A stretch of DNA of 6,956 nucleotides from Bacteroidota bacterium. GTDB taxonomy: Bacteria > Bacteroidota > Bacteroidia > NS11-12g > UBA955. The stretch spans positions 1-6,956 of the forward strand of contig CANHGC010000078.1 of NCBI GenBank assembly GCA_947460045.1, written 5' to 3'. Position numbers and translations under genes: made by a program. Shown one piece after another: positions 6,393 to 6,956 of the stretch. Below the pieces are notes generated by a model that had not been told where the DNA came from, ran no database searches, and saw nothing but the letters and a program-made list of their open reading frames with translations. Numbering within the stretch: position 1 is the first letter of the stretch; every line of letters starts with the position of its first letter.

Positions 6393-6415
6393 TGGCCCCG
6401 AAATCACCGGGGCTA
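6393..6415. terminator. Hairpin between convergent dgkA and aspS, candidate terminator
   Basis: GCCCCG (6395-6400) and CGGGGC (6408-6413) form a perfect 6-bp G+C stem around a 7-base loop. On the plus strand it extends to eight pairs with a G.U and a T-A pair. It lies about 22 bases beyond the aspS stop and about 106 beyond the dgkA stop, where a shared terminator would be expected. Neither strand has a T-run after the stem, so it is not a classic intrinsic terminator. Confidence 0.35.
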
Positions 6416-6437
6416 CATCGGCCCAACGTTCGGATTA

Positions 6438-6956
6438 TTAAAAACCCAATTCTTTCAATTGCTTGGCATCGATGGCACTCGGTGCATCGATCATCACATC
6501 CCTACCACTGTTGTTTTTAGGGAATGCGATGTAGTCACGGATACTCTCAGAGCCGCCAAACAAACTGCACAAGCGATCAAATCCAAAAGCCAACCCACCA
6601 TGTGGTGGTGCGCCATATTCAAATGCGTTCATCAAAAATCCAAACTGCGCTTGCGCCTCCTCCTTGCTAAAACCGAGTAAATCAAACATCCGCGATTGCA
6701 ATGCACGATCAAAAATTCGGATCGATCCACCGCCAATCTCCACGCCATTGATCACCAAATCATAAGCATCGGCACGCACCGCCCCTGGATCTGAATGCAT
6801 CAATTTAATGTCTTGTGGCAATGGACTTGTGAATGGGTGGTGCATGGCATGCCATCTACCACTTTCTTCATCGTGCTCCAACAAAGGAAAATCCAATACC
6901 CACAATGGTTTATAATTGAAAGGATCCCTCAATCCCAATTCCGAACCCATCAACAA
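6438..6956 (-). CDS. aspS: Aspartyl-tRNA synthetase, C-terminal part (5' end outside window)
   Basis: This class II synthetase charges tRNA-Asp (and tRNA-Asn if the enzyme is non-discriminating) with aspartate in the cytoplasm. The last 172 residues are present, ending at a TAA (6438-6440). The full bacterial enzyme is about 580-590 residues, so about 70% lies to the right of the window. The fragment is the end of the catalytic domain: '[16 protein letters not shown]' (19-34), 'AMHHPFTSP' (37-45), '[21 protein letters not shown]' (61-81), class II motif 3 '[15 protein letters not shown]' (115-129, with the ATP-binding Arg) and the bacterial tail '[18 protein letters not shown]' (138-155). The anticodon-binding and GAD domains are outside the window, so discrimination between tRNA-Asp and tRNA-Asn cannot be judged. 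The first codon seen (TTG at the edge) is internal, not a start. Nothing looks broken. Confidence 0.97.
   Translation of the reverse strand: MLMGSELGLRDPFNYKPLWVLDFPLLEHDEESGRWHAMHHPFTSPLPQDIKLMHSDPGAVRADAYDLVINGVEIGGGSIRIFDRALQSRMFDLLGFSKEEAQAQFGFLMNAFEYGAPPHGGLAFGFDRLCSLFGGSESIRDYIAFPKNNSGRDVMIDAPSAIDAKQLKELGF

Noticed and set aside
6372..6680. 102-codon plus-strand frame over the aspS end
   Set aside because: It is antisense to conserved aspartyl-tRNA synthetase motifs, and its product has no recognisable features.

Overview
The window looks like ordinary chromosome of a Bacteroidota bacterium. The evidence is the protein families: a DUF7935-type membrane protein, a stand-alone MacB/FtsX permease ending in 'LDPIEALRFD', and a Bacteroidota-type DnaA linker. 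Two TAnnTTTG promoter elements, the -7 consensus of that phylum, point the same way. Codon use and base composition are moderate and even across the window, except for the first ~350 bases, which are visibly richer in A+T. No mobile element, CRISPR array, tRNA or rRNA gene was seen.

Layout. Bases 2-256 (+) hold the C-terminal end of a probable alpha/beta-hydrolase whose start lies outside the window. Converging on it from the minus strand is a two-gene unit: an A-type iron-sulfur carrier of the IscA/SufA/ErpA family (1604-1960), then an ABC-transporter permease (360-1634) whose start overlaps or abuts the carrier's stop. A 70-base divergent spacer (1961-2030) separates this unit from a plus-strand series: the DUF7935-type membrane protein (2031-2606), the catalytic chain of methylmalonyl-CoA mutase (2641-4200), dnaA (4419-5867) and a DgkA-family lipid kinase (5909-6286). 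The minus-strand aspS gene (aspartyl-tRNA synthetase) enters from the right edge and ends at 6438, converging on dgkA.

Function. The genes are mostly housekeeping: replication initiation, Fe-S cluster delivery, propionyl/methylmalonyl-CoA metabolism, lipid phosphorylation and tRNA charging. They do not form one pathway. Several partners one would look for are missing from the window: the ABC ATPase for the permease, the B12-binding small chain of the mutase, and dnaN next to dnaA. I found no convincing new system. The points most worth a second look are the mirror-image promoter elements almost touching both start codons in the divergent spacer, the A-tract region before dnaA, the hairpin-rich gap between dgkA and aspS, and the A+T-rich left edge.
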